Source of the DNA: an uncultured Candidatus Saccharibacteria bacterium
Lineage (GTDB): Bacteria > Patescibacteria > Saccharimonadia > Saccharimonadales > JACDBH01
DNA length: 28,752 nt
Direction: 5' to 3'
Assembly: GCA_946479835.1 (NCBI GenBank)
Contig: CAMLHD010000009.1
Coordinates: 1-28,752 of the forward strand
Shown here: positions 13,914 to 23,853 of the stretch, in pieces
How the letters are laid out: each line of letters starts with the position of its first letter
Position numbering within the stretch: position 1 is the first letter of the stretch
The notes under the pieces: generated by a model
Seen by the model: the letters and a program-made list of their open reading frames with translations, nothing else
Databases searched by the model: none
Told to the model about the DNA's origin: nothing
Translations under genes and position numbers: made by a program

Positions 13914-15113
13914 TTGGATATTACACGAACTAAGACAGTCGTAAAGCGTCCGGTCCGCGCTGTACCGGCCGTTAAGGCTACACCCCCAAACCCGCCGGTC
14001 CGAGCCGCCAGCAAACCCCTTAAGACCCCCAAAGTTTCGCGCCGCCGCCGCAAAAGCCAGCTTAGAAAAGCTGCTTTAAGATATGGCATCGTCTTCTTGA
14101 ACTTTTTGATCGTTGGTTTTGCTGCCTACGCAGCGATAGTTTACTCCGGCTCCAGCAGCACCAGCTATGGTGTTTATTCCACATCGGCCCAGGAAGCGGC
14201 TAATCCGCTTGATAAGATGACGGCTACAGATATAGCGGCGAACATAGCCTTGATGGTTTGGGCGCCGGAAACCGAAGCCATCATCAGCGACTCAAACATT
14301 ATCCAGAGAAAGATCGATTCAGCGGCAGCCGCAGATCAGAACAATGCGGTAATGCTGCCGCAAATAGTAAGCGCTGACGTAAAAACCAAAGAAGATATTA
14401 TTGAATACACCGTTCAGTCTGGCGATACGCTGCTAAGTTTGGCGACCAAATTCGGAGTCACCTCGAACAGCATCAGATGGTCTAATAATCTGGACGGCTT
14501 TACTTTAGACCCTGGCACGAAACTTCTGATTCCTCCGATCAACGGCATAGTGCACCAAGTGGCGCCGGCTGAAACGGCCGACAGCTTGGCCCGTAAATAC
14601 AGTTCCAGGGCCGACAGGATCCTCGTCTTCAACGATGCCGAAGTCGGCGGCCTGCAGGTCGGTGACCTGATAGTAGTACCCGACGGTGAAATCCAAACCG
14701 TGGTTGGCTTTCGCCCTATACTTAGCCATGAGTACACGTTCATAACTCGCTACACAGGTTACAATCCTGGCGTTTTCGCCACTTTATACGATAGGGGCTG
14801 GTGCACCGATTGGGCCGCTTACCGATCTTCCCAGCTTGGTAATACTATTTCTCAGCAAGGTACCTGGGGCGATGCGGTAAGATGGGACACTAACGCCAAA
14901 GCTGCCGGATATTATGTAGGACCAATACCAAAAGTTGGGGCGGTCCTGCAGATCGACAGCGGATGGTACGGGCATGTAGGCGTTGTCGAGGAAGTCTCAG
15001 AAGATAAGACGATGATCAAATATTCTGATATGAACGGGCTCGCCGGCTGGGGCAACGCGGCCGTCACTAAAAGCTGGGTGCCGGCCAGCGGCTACGACTT
15101 CATATATCGTTAA
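13914..15113 (+). CDS. Membrane-anchored LysM-CHAP peptidoglycan hydrolase, copy 1
   Basis: A 399-residue protein reading from a TTG start at 13914, chosen because AGAAGG sits 5 nt before it and no ATG fits. The N-terminus is very basic (VSRRRRKSQLRKAALR), then a membrane segment at 58-78. Two LysM peptidoglycan-binding repeats follow: LysM1 at 164-208 (YTVQSGDTLLSLATKFGVTS) and a more degenerate LysM2 at 213-257. The C-terminal CHAP amidase/endopeptidase domain (about 280-399) has the catalytic Cys297 (RGWCTDWAAY) and His354 (WYGHVGVVEEV). It should cleave peptidoglycan peptides on the outer face of the membrane. The next gene is a paralog with the same architecture. Confidence 0.88.
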   Translation: MDITRTKTVVKRPVRAVPAVKATPPNPPVRAASKPLKTPKVSRRRRKSQLRKAALRYGIVFLNFLIVGFAAYAAIVYSGSSSTSYGVYSTSAQEAANPLDKMTATDIAANIALMVWAPETEAIISDSNIIQRKIDSAAAADQNNAVMLPQIVSADVKTKEDIIEYTVQSGDTLLSLATKFGVTSNSIRWSNNLDGFTLDPGTKLLIPPINGIVHQVAPAETADSLARKYSSRADRILVFNDAEVGGLQVGDLIVVPDGEIQTVVGFRPILSHEYTFITRYTGYNPGVFATLYDRGWCTDWAAYRSSQLGNTISQQGTWGDAVRWDTNAKAAGYYVGPIPKVGAVLQIDSGWYGHVGVVEEVSEDKTMIKYSDMNGLAGWGNAAVTKSWVPASGYDFIYR

Positions 15114-15167
15114 CAGAGGTAATAACGTTCCTGCAAGCTTGACCGTTTAGGTAATAGTTGTTACCAT

Positions 15168-15193
15168 AATGCCGGCAAAACCCGGCATTTTTT
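15168..15193 (+). terminator. Rho-independent terminator after LysM-CHAP copy 1
   Basis: An 8-bp stem AATGCCGG / CCGGCATT (15168-15175 and 15182-15189) with a 6-nt loop runs into a T tract ending at 15193. It separates the two tandem hydrolase genes into different transcripts. Confidence 0.85.
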
Positions 15194-15243
15194 GCTGGAT
15201 TTGTTCATAAATTGTACGGTTTTGCCCCTTGGAGTGGACAGGA

Positions 15244-15309
15244 GTTAATGCCAAGATAATCTGAGGGGAAAATTGATTTTTCTTGAAATTCAGATATCCG
15301 GCATTTAAC
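15244..15309 (+). ncRNA. Candidate structured leader RNA upstream of LysM-CHAP copy 2
   Basis: The 170-nt stretch between the terminator and the next gene holds a nested fold found by pairing the sequence by eye. P1 pairs GTTAATGCC (15244-15252) with GGCATTTAAC (15300-15309), 9 bp with one bulged T. P2 pairs ATCTGA (15259-15264) with TCAGAT (15290-15295). P3 pairs GAAAA (15268-15272) with TTTTC (15278-15282) around a TTGAT loop. The internal loops are purine-rich (AAGATA, GGG). It does not match a riboswitch class I can name. Its position after a terminator and before a cell-wall hydrolase gene suggests cis-regulation. The promoter for this leader is not clear. Confidence 0.45.
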
Positions 15310-15329
15310 GCCTTCACCCATTGTTAATC

Positions 15330-15357
15330 AGGGCCTCAAGTGCCCTAAATAAGGGAG
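15330..15357 (+). promoter_or_regulatory. Competing hairpins around the ribosome-binding site
   Basis: AGGGC (15330-15334) can pair with GCCCT (15342-15346), leaving the AAGGGAG ribosome-binding site (15351-15357) free. Alternatively CCCT (15343-15346) can pair with AGGG (15352-15355) across a 5-nt loop and hide the site. The two pairings exclude each other, as in translational switches. Confidence 0.4.
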
Positions 15358-15363
15358 TTAACT

Positions 15364-16482
15364 ATTCGTAGTCTACCCCAGTTAAGACGATCCTCGCGCA
15401 GCCCGGCTGTTTCGGGTTCTGTTAAATCCAACCGCTTTAATATCCTGGCCAAGCTGGGTCTTAAGCGCCACCGCAAGAAAGCCATCCGCTACGGCTTGCT
15501 GGCCGGCAATTTGGCAATAGTAGCCGTGGCCGTGTTCCTAGTTGTCAGCAGCTCCGGCGGCAAGAACGACGCCAATCTGAGCGTCCTTAATACGGCCGAG
15601 GAAAACCGTGTATCCAACCCGCTCGATCCGTTGTCTTCCACGGACATCGCTGCCAACGTAGCCCTTATGACGGAATTCCCGGAAGCCGGATTTATTATTG
15701 AGTCGGCGAATTCCGAAAGCCTCAAGCTCGAATCACCCATCGTTACGCGTGAGGCCGTGTTCAAGCCGCAGATCCGCACCGGCGACATCAAGACCAAGGC
15801 AGACATTATTGAACACACGGTAACCAGCGGCGAAACGCTGGCCGCTCTATCGGCCCTTTATGGAGTAACATCCGATAGTATTCGGTGGTCCAATTTCTTA
15901 AGCTCGGATAATCTCAAGGCAGGCACTAAGCTGCTGATACCTCCTGTCAATGGCATCGTTCACACCGTCAAATCAGGTGATTCGGCCGAAGAACTGGCCA
16001 AGAAATTCAACGTATCCGCCACCCAGATCATCCAGTTCAACGATGCTGAGGTCACCGGCCTTGTGGCGGGAGACAGGATTGTCATACCGGGCGGTTCCGT
16101 AAGAGTCGTTGCCAGCCGTACTCCTTACTACTCGAGATTCGCATTTGGCAACACGGCCGTCTATGGCTACAACGGCTACGCGCCGGGCTATTGTACCTGG
16201 TATGTCGCAAACAAGCGCATCCAAATCGGCAGGCCTTTGCCGGCCAATCTTGGCAATGCTGCTACCTGGGATAATTACGCGCCTCAGGGTTGGAACCGGA
16301 CTCCGGCATATGGAGCCGCTGCAGTCACAAGCGAAAGCGGCGCCGGACATGTGGTGTTCGTAGAAGAGGTACGTGCCGATGGAAGCGTTCTTGTATCCGA
16401 GATGAACCGCCGCCGACGTTACGAAATCACGACTCGCGTATTCAGCCCGGCCGAAGCCGCCGGCTACAAATACATCCACTAA
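15364..16482 (+). CDS. Membrane-anchored LysM-CHAP peptidoglycan hydrolase, copy 2 (AUU start)
   Basis: A 372-residue paralog of the preceding protein. The frame is open from a stop at 15346 and holds no ATG or GTG before the membrane segment; a TTG at 15496 would cut into that segment and has no ribosome-binding site. The ATT at 15364 follows GGGAG by 6 nt and restores the basic N-terminus (LRRSSRSPAV, KLGLKRHRKKAIR) seen in copy 1, so AUU is the best start. Membrane segment at about 42-64, LysM1 at 149-194, LysM2 at 198-242 (better conserved than in copy 1). The CHAP domain has catalytic Cys277 (APGYCTWYVANK) and His329 (GAGHVVFVEEV). Both copies share the NPLDxxxxTDIAANxALM motif between the membrane and the LysM repeats. 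Confidence 0.85.
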   Translation: MRSLPQLRRSSRSPAVSGSVKSNRFNILAKLGLKRHRKKAIRYGLLAGNLAIVAVAVFLVVSSSGGKNDANLSVLNTAEENRVSNPLDPLSSTDIAANVALMTEFPEAGFIIESANSESLKLESPIVTREAVFKPQIRTGDIKTKADIIEHTVTSGETLAALSALYGVTSDSIRWSNFLSSDNLKAGTKLLIPPVNGIVHTVKSGDSAEELAKKFNVSATQIIQFNDAEVTGLVAGDRIVIPGGSVRVVASRTPYYSRFAFGNTAVYGYNGYAPGYCTWYVANKRIQIGRPLPANLGNAATWDNYAPQGWNRTPAYGAAAVTSESGAGHVVFVEEVRADGSVLVSEMNRRRRYEITTRVFSPAEAAGYKYIH

Positions 16483-16514
16483 TCCCACCCCTGTTAATAT
16501 TCGGTGATTTGTTG

Positions 16515-17802
<1,288 letters not shown>

Positions 17803-17803
<1 letters not shown>

Positions 17804-19239
17804 TGGCTTCGCTTTATTTTTACGATCTTGAAACAAGCGGCGTAAATCCGCGCCTTTCACGTATCATGCAGTTCGCTGGCCAGCGGGTAGACATGCAGCT
17901 TAAGCCTGTGAGCGAGCCCGACAATTTTTATATCAAGCTGAGCGACGATGTGCTTCCCGAACCTGACGCGATTTTGGTGACGGGCCTGACGCCTCAGAAA
18001 GTCAACCAGGAAGGCATTAGTGAAGCTGAGTTTCTGCAGTACTTTTCTGCTCAGATCGCATTGCCAGACACGATTTTTGTCGGTTTCAACAGCGTGCGTT
18101 TCGATGACGAGTTCATGCGGTTCTTGCATTACCGCAATTTTTACGATGCTTACGAATGGTTCTGGAAAGACGGCCGGTCGCGCTGGGACATGCTGGATGT
18201 CGTACGTATGACCCGGGCGCTTAGACCCGAAGGCATTGAATGGCCGTATGATACCGCCGGCAAACCTACCAACCGCCTGGAATATCTGACGTCTGTCAAC
18301 AAGCTGGAGCATGACGGCGCCCACGATGCCCTAAGCGACGTGAATGCCACGCTTGCCGTAGCTCGGCTGGTCCGCAACAAGCACCCCAAACTGTTCGATT
18401 TTATGCTGAAGATGAGGACAAAAAGCGCTGTTGCCGAATTGGTCGAAAGCGGCCAGCCTTTCGTTTACAGTTCCGGAAAATATCCGAGCGCCTACCAGAA
18501 AACCACAGTAGCGGTAAGCTTGGGCGATCACCCTGGCAAGCAAGGCGCCTTAGTTTATGATCTCCGAACAGATCCGGATGATATCGCGCATCTACCACCA
18601 CCAAAATTAGCGGCTGCCTGGGCTGACTGGTCGGAAGATGAAACCAAACGGTTTCCGCTTAAGACCCTGCAGTATAACCGTTGCCCAGCGGTCGCGCCTC
18701 TAGGCGTATTGGACAAAGACAGTATCAAGCGCCTTAAACTTGATATGAAAGCGGTCGAACGTAATCGCAAGAACCTTGCCAAACACCCGGATTTTTATAA
18801 GAACCTGCTGGCAGCCCTAAAACTGATGGACAGGCAGCGCCAGGTCGGCCTGGTAGCAGATGAGCAGGAGGTGGATTCTCAGCTGTACGAAGGTTTCTTC
18901 AACGACCAGGACCGCACGGCCATGTCGGTTGTTCGGGCGGCCGAGGTTGATGAGATCGGGAGCCTGAACATTGAATTTGCCGACCAGCGCCTGACCCAGC
19001 TCCTGCCACTTTACAAGGCCCGCAATTTTCCCGAAAGTTTGAGCGCGGAAGAGCGCGAAGCCTGGGAAACTTTCAGGCAGCGACGATTATTGGGAGGCGG
19101 CGACAAAAGCCTTGCCGCCAAGTTTTTTGTCCGTTTAGGCGAACTGGCTGGCCGGCCCAACCTGACTGCCGATCAAGAGTATCTGTTAACTGAGCTTCAG
19201 CTTTACGGTGAAAGTATCCTGCCGGCGCCGGAATTTTAA
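17803..19239 (+). CDS. sbcB: Exodeoxyribonuclease I (ExoI)
   Basis: A 478-residue 3'-5' single-strand DNA exonuclease of the DEDDh family. All five active-site residues are present with one constant offset of -7 from E. coli ExoI: Asp8 and Glu10 (FYDLETSG), Asp101 (GFNSVRFDDEF), His174 and Asp179 (HDGAHDALSDVNAT). The length is close to the 475 residues of E. coli, so the SH3-like and C-terminal helical parts should also be there; the sequence AEEREAWETFRQRRLL belongs to the latter. Start is GTG at 17803 in a TAGTG overlap with obgE, implying translational coupling. Its 3' end overlaps the convergent small membrane protein by 54 nt. Confidence 0.94.
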
Positions 19240-19413
19240 GTAAGGATAAAGGCAAGTTGCAAGCTCGCTAAGGGTGCGCATTAAAATCTCGGCCATCAGC
19301 AGGCTCAGCAATCGCAGGGCAATGCAAAGAGTGGCCACGAAAAGCAGCCAGTCTATGAAGCTAAGTTGAAAGGTAGTACCTGGGACATAGCCCAGTACTA
19401 TGAATTGAAGCAT
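19186..19413 (-). CDS. Small membrane protein, unknown function
   Basis: A 75-residue protein starting MLQFIVLGYVPGTTFQLSF, with one clear membrane segment at about 22-45 (WLLFVATLCIALRLLSLL) and a basic C-terminus (KFRRRQDTFTVKLK). I chose the ATG at 19413 because GAGGTG lies 5 nt before it; an upstream in-frame start at 19461 has no such site. The last 54 nt overlap the 3' end of the exonuclease gene on the other strand. Small proteins with an IVLGYVPGT-like opening seem common in this group of bacteria, but I cannot give a function. Confidence 0.6.
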   Translation of the reverse strand: MLQFIVLGYVPGTTFQLSFIDWLLFVATLCIALRLLSLLMAEILMRTLSELATCLYPYLKFRRRQDTFTVKLKLS

Positions 19414-19485
19414 CGCCGCACCTCTGTTATTTAATTCGCATAATACTCTAAAACTTGACAATAGTCAATAATGTTTTATTGACGT

Positions 19486-19902
19486 TTATGGTTTACGCTT
19501 GAAAAAGGCGGCGATTTTGTCGATCCGGTCGCGGTTGAAGATGAATATAGCCAAGCCGAAACAAAGCAGGAACACGCCGATGCCGGAGACTATCCGGTTG
19601 GCGGCGGTGACCAGTACGGCCGCCGCCCCTAGCATCACTGCAATCGAACCGATATCGTAGAACATCTGTACGCTCGGTTTTTGAGGGAACAAATAGTTCT
19701 TGAGCGACATGCCCTTGACTTTGACCGTTTCCATCCAGCGCTCGGCCCAAGTGTGATTGACGGCCAAGAAACTCAGGCCCAAAATCAGCAGCGGTATGCC
19801 GCCGGGCCCGGGCAGCCAGCCGAACAAGGCAACGCCGACAAAGCAGATTGCTGCAAGGCTGTCGAACAGAATCAGCTTGCCGTATTTTTTGAACTTGCTC
19901 AT
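19486..19902 (-). CDS. PGPGW-family membrane protein
   Basis: A 138-residue inner-membrane protein. Residues about 12-48 form two hydrophobic segments around the signature FGWLPGPGGIPLLILGLSFLA, which matches the PGPGW (TIGR02611-like) pattern with Gly in place of the final Trp. A basic loop (TVKVKGMSLKNYLFPQK) follows, then two more membrane segments at about 75-120 and a basic tail (FFKRKP). Start: the ATG at 19902 is preferred over the one at 19926 because a TATACT -10 box lies between them. Function of the family is unknown. It is divergent from uvrA. Confidence 0.72.
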   Translation of the reverse strand: MSKFKKYGKLILFDSLAAICFVGVALFGWLPGPGGIPLLILGLSFLAVNHTWAERWMETVKVKGMSLKNYLFPQKPSVQMFYDIGSIAVMLGAAAVLVTAANRIVSGIGVFLLCFGLAIFIFNRDRIDKIAAFFKRKP

Positions 19903-19913
19903 CGTATGATTTA

Positions 19914-19919
19914 AGTATA
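19914..19919 (-). promoter_or_regulatory. -10 box for the PGPGW-family gene
   Basis: TATACT on the minus strand, ending 11 nt before the ATG at 19902. It lies downstream of the alternative ATG at 19926, which helps fix the start. TTAAGT (19911-19916) overlaps it, and ACTTAA follows at 19934-19939. Confidence 0.5.
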
Positions 19920-19977
19920 GCAACATAATTCACACTTAAGGCACCTCTACGCACTGGAAAAATTCTTGATTTTCCGG

Positions 19978-19983
19978 TATAAT
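19978..19983 (+). promoter_or_regulatory. uvrA -10 box, leaderless type
   Basis: A consensus TATAAT ends 10 nt before the uvrA ATG, with TGGAAA at 17-bp spacing as a weak -35. The 10-nt interval (CTTCCCGTTT) has no Shine-Dalgarno and no SOS-box-like palindrome. Confidence 0.6.
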
Positions 19984-19993
19984 CTTCCCGTTT

Positions 19994-22804
19994 ATGGCGG
20001 ACTACATAGAGATTAAGGGAGCGCGTGAGCACAACCTCAAAAACATCGATTTGACGATACCGCGCGGCAAGCTGGTTGTTATTACCGGTTTGTCCGGGTC
20101 AGGCAAATCCTCGTTGGCTTTTGACACGATTTACGCCGAAGGCCAGCGCCGCTATGTGGAATCTTTAAGTTCGTACGCCCGCCAGTTCTTAGGCATCATG
20201 GAAAAACCCGACGTCGATCAGATCGACGGCCTAAGCCCGGCAATCTCTATCGATCAGAAATCCACCAGCCGCAATCCGCGCAGCACCGTGGCTACCGTTA
20301 CCGAAATCTATGATTACCTGCGTCTGCTGTTTGCCCGTATCGGCGTGCCGCATTGTCCGGTCTGCGGCAAGGCAGTTAGCCGGCAGACGACCCAGGCCAT
20401 CATCGAGCAGATCGTTAAATTACCCGAATCAGCCAAACTGATCGTGCTGGCTCCGGTGGTGATTGATAAAAAGGGCGCTTTCGAACATATTCCCGAACAG
20501 TTCATGCGCCTCGGTTTTGCCCGCGCCCGGGTAGACAATGTCATTTACGCGCTGGATGAGTTCCCGCAGCTAGATAAGAACTACAAACACACGATTGAAA
20601 TCGTGGTTGACCGCCTGGTCAATGATGAAGCCAGCCGGTCGCGTCTTGCCCAAAGCGTCGAGACCGCTCTGGATCTGGCCGATGGCAAACTGCTGGTGCA
20701 TCATGCCGATTCGAACAAGGACACGATTTACAGCCTGCGTTATGCCTGCGTCGATCATCCGGATGTTGCCATTCCTGAACTAGAGCCTCGTACTTTTAGT
20801 TTCAATTCGCCGCACGGCGCCTGTCCGGTATGCACCGGCTTAGGAAATCGTTTGGAAGTCGACCCCGAACTGGTCATACCGAATGGCCGTCTGACTATTG
20901 CAGAGGGAGCTATCCGACCCTTCAATCGCATCAATGTGGATGCATGGTATATGAAAAAAATGCAGGCTGTCGCTGACGCTTACGGTTTCTCGTTGCATGT
21001 GCCGACTGGCGACCTTAAGCCCGAACATCTGGAAAAGCTGCTGTACGGTACCGGCAACCAGACTTACCGGATTTCTTTAGGTATCGGCCGCAGCTACATG
21101 ACTACTTATGAAGGCGTGATTCCGAATTTGGAGCGACGTCACAAGGAAACGGAGAGTGATTTTATCCGCCGCGACATCGAGCGCTTCATGCTGGAGCGGC
21201 CGTGCGTAGCATGCAAGGGCAGGCGCCTCAAGCCCGAAGTCCTGGCGGTTACCGTTGCCAATCGGTCGATCATGGACGTGTGTGAGTTATCGATCGACGA
21301 TGCTTTAGAACTATTCAAGACCATCGAGCTTAGCGACAAAGACCGTCATATCGCCGCCCAGATCTGTAAAGAAATCAATGCTCGTCTCAAGTTCATGCAG
21401 GATGTCGGCCTGAATTACCTGAACTTGGCTCGCAGCGCCGTCAGTTTAAGCGGCGGCGAAGCCCAGCGCATACGCTTGGCAACGCAGATCGGTTCGGGAT
21501 TAATGGGCGTGCTGTACGTCTTGGATGAGCCGTCGATCGGCCTGCACCAGCGCGATAACGAACGTTTGCTTAACACTCTTAAGCATTTACGCGACTTAGG
21601 CAACAGCGTCATTGTCGTCGAGCACGACGAAGACACTATCCGCTCGGCCGATCACCTTATAGACATCGGTCCGGGCGCCGGCATCCATGGGGGCAAGATC
21701 GTAGCCATCGGCAGTCCAGCGGAAGTTGCCAAAGTAAAAGAAAGCATCACTGGCAAATACTTGCGCGGCGAAGAAAAGATCCACGCGCCAAAGAAACGCC
21801 GCCCCGGCAACGGCAAAAAAGTTACCATCAAGGGAGCTCGCGAAAACAATCTCAAAAGCGTCGATGTTGATATTCCTTTGGGCCAATTGGTGGTGGTCAG
21901 CGGAGTAAGCGGCTCGGGCAAGTCCAGCCTTATAAACGATATTCTGGCCAAAGAATTGCAGGCAAGGCTGATGCGTGCCAATCTTGTACCGGGCAAGCAT
22001 GAGGACATCGAAGGCATTGAGGAACTCGACAAGGCCATAGTCATCGACCAGTCGCCGATCGGCCGCACGCCGCGCTCTAACCCCGCCACTTACACCGGGT
22101 TGTTCACGCCAATTCGCGAGCTGTTTGCCAATACGCCCGAAGCCAAGATCCGCGGCTACAAGGCCGGCCGGTTCAGTTTCAATGTCAAAGGCGGCCGTTG
22201 CGAAAACTGCCAGGGCGACGGCATCATTAAGATCGAAATGCATTTCCTGCCGGACGTCTACGTGCAGTGCGAAGTCTGCCACGGAAAGCGCTACAACCGC
22301 GAAGCTCTGGAGATACACTACAAAGGCAAGACCATCAGCGATGTGCTGCAGATGACGGTCGAGCAAGCGCTGGCGTTCTTTGAAAACATGCCGCAGATCG
22401 CCCGCAAATTACAGACTTTGACGGATGTGGGGTTGGGCTACATCGGCCTTGGCCAGCCGGCTACGACTTTAAGCGGCGGTGAAGCTCAGCGCATCAAATT
22501 AGCGACTGAACTGTCACGTCGCGCCACTGGCCGCACACTTTATATATTGGACGAACCGACCACCGGGCTGCACATGGCTGACGTAAAGAAGCTATTGGAT
22601 GTTCTGCATGCGCTGGTCGATACCGGCAATTCGATGGTTATCATCGAACACAATCTTGACGTCATCAAGTCTGCTGACTGGCTGATAGACATGGGCCCGG
22701 AAGGCGGCGACAAAGGCGGCACCATCGTAGATGCAGGCACTCCGGAACAAGTTGCAAAAAATCCTGATTCCTACACCGGCCGATTCCTAAAACGCATGCT
22801 CTAG
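19994..22804 (+). CDS. uvrA: UvrABC system protein A
   Basis: A 936-residue DNA damage sensor of nucleotide excision repair; E. coli UvrA is 940. It has two ABC ATPase modules: Walker [10 protein letters not shown] at 32-40 and GVSGSGKSS at 637-645, with signature motifs in [13 protein letters not shown] and [13 protein letters not shown] and Walker B in VLDEPSIGL and ILDEPTTGL. Zinc-binding Cys pairs are seen in ACPVCTGLG, in [11 protein letters not shown], and in the C-terminal finger from RCENCQGDG to QCEVCHGKR. All parts are intact. uvrB and uvrC are not in this window. A small orphan gene follows 2 nt after the stop. Confidence 0.98.
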   Translation: MADYIEIKGAREHNLKNIDLTIPRGKLVVITGLSGSGKSSLAFDTIYAEGQRRYVESLSSYARQFLGIMEKPDVDQIDGLSPAISIDQKSTSRNPRSTVATVTEIYDYLRLLFARIGVPHCPVCGKAVSRQTTQAIIEQIVKLPESAKLIVLAPVVIDKKGAFEHIPEQFMRLGFARARVDNVIYALDEFPQLDKNYKHTIEIVVDRLVNDEASRSRLAQSVETALDLADGKLLVHHADSNKDTIYSLRYACVDHPDVAIPELEPRTFSFNSPHGACPVCTGLGNRLEVDPELVIPNGRLTIAEGAIRPFNRINVDAWYMKKMQAVADAYGFSLHVPTGDLKPEHLEKLLYGTGNQTYRISLGIGRSYMTTYEGVIPNLERRHKETESDFIRRDIERFMLERPCVACKGRRLKPEVLAVTVANRSIMDVCELSIDDALELFKTIELSDKDRHIAAQICKEINARLKFMQDVGLNYLNLARSAVSLSGGEAQRIRLATQIGSGLMGVLYVLDEPSIGLHQRDNERLLNTLKHLRDLGNSVIVVEHDEDTIRSADHLIDIGPGAGIHGGKIVAIGSPAEVAKVKESITGKYLRGEEKIHAPKKRRPGNGKKVTIKGARENNLKSVDVDIPLGQLVVVSGVSGSGKSSLINDILAKELQARLMRANLVPGKHEDIEGIEELDKAIVIDQSPIGRTPRSNPATYTGLFTPIRELFANTPEAKIRGYKAGRFSFNVKGGRCENCQGDGIIKIEMHFLPDVYVQCEVCHGKRYNREALEIHYKGKTISDVLQMTVEQALAFFENMPQIARKLQTLTDVGLGYIGLGQPATTLSGGEAQRIKLATELSRRATGRTLYILDEPTTGLHMADVKKLLDVLHALVDTGNSMVIIEHNLDVIKSADWLIDMGPEGGDKGGTIVDAGTPEQVAKNPDSYTGRFLKRML

Positions 22805-22806
22805 TT

Positions 22807-23121
22807 ATGGAAAACGCCTGGTCGCGAAAACGCCGCGATCGCACCATGCAAGCCCTGGAATATGATGTCCCGGATCTCGTCAGGCACTGTACGCTTGATT
22901 TGAAATTCCTGCTGGCAGTCATTGAATTGGACGAACTGGAAGCGGGCAAGGTTGAGAGGGAGAGCCTGATTGAGCGTGCCTGGGCGCTGGATCAAGCCGG
23001 TTATTCCTTTGAGGTAGACCAGCCTAAATTCCAAGAGCATTTGGCAAGTGCGCGCGAGTTTATAGCGACAACAGCCTTCGAAGAGTACAGGATACGCTTT
23101 GAGCGTTATATCCAGGATTAA
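22807..23121 (+). CDS. Small hypothetical protein downstream of uvrA
   Basis: A 104-residue soluble, charged and largely helical protein (LDLKFLLAVIELDELEAGKV; FQEHLASAREFIATTAFEEY). Its ATG is 2 nt after the uvrA stop, so it is probably co-transcribed and perhaps coupled. No signal peptide, membrane segment or known motif. The 3' end overlaps the convergent DedA gene by 4 nt. No family recognised. Confidence 0.55.
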   Translation: MENAWSRKRRDRTMQALEYDVPDLVRHCTLDLKFLLAVIELDELEAGKVERESLIERAWALDQAGYSFEVDQPKFQEHLASAREFIATTAFEEYRIRFERYIQD

Positions 23122-23771
23122 TCAATACGTTTGTTGAGAAGCAGGCGGCTGTAGGCGGATTTGATTTTACTCAGAATCGCTTGGCGCACGCTGCGTTCCC
23201 TCAACAGATGGATCAGAGCCAGAAGCAGGCTGAGCAGGACAACAGCTACGATGACAGTCTCGATATATTTGTCCAGTCCGGGTATGCGGTTGCCGACGGC
23301 ATAGCCAAGCAGCGGCATGCCGGCGCCCCATAGGATCGCACCGATGACATTGAAGGCAAAAAAGCGTTGCCGGGTCATCTTGCTAGCGCCGGCCACGACC
23401 GGCGCGAAAGTTCGCACTATGGGTACGAAGCGGGCGATGATGATGGTTTTACCGCCATGCTTTTCATAGAAGGCCTCGGATTTTTCTAAGTATTCATGCT
23501 TGAACAAAGCACCGTCCTTTTTCTTGAATATGCGTGGCCCAGCGCGCCGGCCGATACTATAGCCGACGTTGTCGCCGATTATGGCAGCGGTCACAACACA
23601 TACAATCAAAAGCGGCAGCGATAATTCGCCCTGGCTGGCAGCCAGACCAGCCCCGAAAAGCAGCGTGTCGCCCGGCAAAAAGAAGCCGATCAGCAGTCCC
23701 GACTCGGCAAAAACTATCAGCGACACCAATATGATGCCGCCAGCTTGGATGATGTGTTCGGGATCAAACAT
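23118..23771 (-). CDS. DedA/VTT-family membrane protein
   Basis: A 217-residue polytopic membrane protein of the DedA (SNARE-associated, VTT) family, linked to lipid scrambling and membrane homeostasis. Typical features: the N-terminal E-S-G-L-L-I-G-F-F-L-P-G-D motif (residues 23-35), the GDNVGYSIGRRAGPRIF segment, and the RFVPIVRTFAPVVAG signature with its conserved Arg residues. The N-terminal segments and the three C-terminal ones are all present. A basic tail (ERSVRQAILSKIKSAYSRLL) ends the protein. The gene is divergent from rplY, with an 82-nt shared promoter region. Confidence 0.92.
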   Translation of the reverse strand: MFDPEHIIQAGGIILVSLIVFAESGLLIGFFLPGDTLLFGAGLAASQGELSLPLLIVCVVTAAIIGDNVGYSIGRRAGPRIFKKKDGALFKHEYLEKSEAFYEKHGGKTIIIARFVPIVRTFAPVVAGASKMTRQRFFAFNVIGAILWGAGMPLLGYAVGNRIPGLDKYIETVIVAVVLLSLLLALIHLLRERSVRQAILSKIKSAYSRLLLNKRID

Positions 23772-23821
23772 TCGTTATGTAGGTTACATGGTTGCACCGG
23801 CAAAAGTCCAGCCATATCTGA

Positions 23822-23827
23822 TATAAT
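23822..23827 (+). promoter_or_regulatory. rplY -10 box
   Basis: A consensus TATAAT, 26 nt before the GTG start. Unlike several neighbours this gene has a short leader with a GAGAGG ribosome-binding site. The leader contains a four-codon reading frame, ATG AGA GGT ATC TAA (23839-23853), ending directly at the GTG. Confidence 0.55.
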
Positions 23828-23853
23828 AAGAGGGTAATATGAGAGGTATCTAA

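Noticed and set aside
15194..15363. A c-di-AMP (ydaO) or other named riboswitch in the LysM-CHAP leader
   Set aside because: The expected conserved strings of the known class are not visible; only an unassigned fold can be supported.
19903..19926. Longer start for the PGPGW-family protein at 19926
   Set aside because: A TATACT -10 box lies downstream of that ATG, so it would not be in the transcript.
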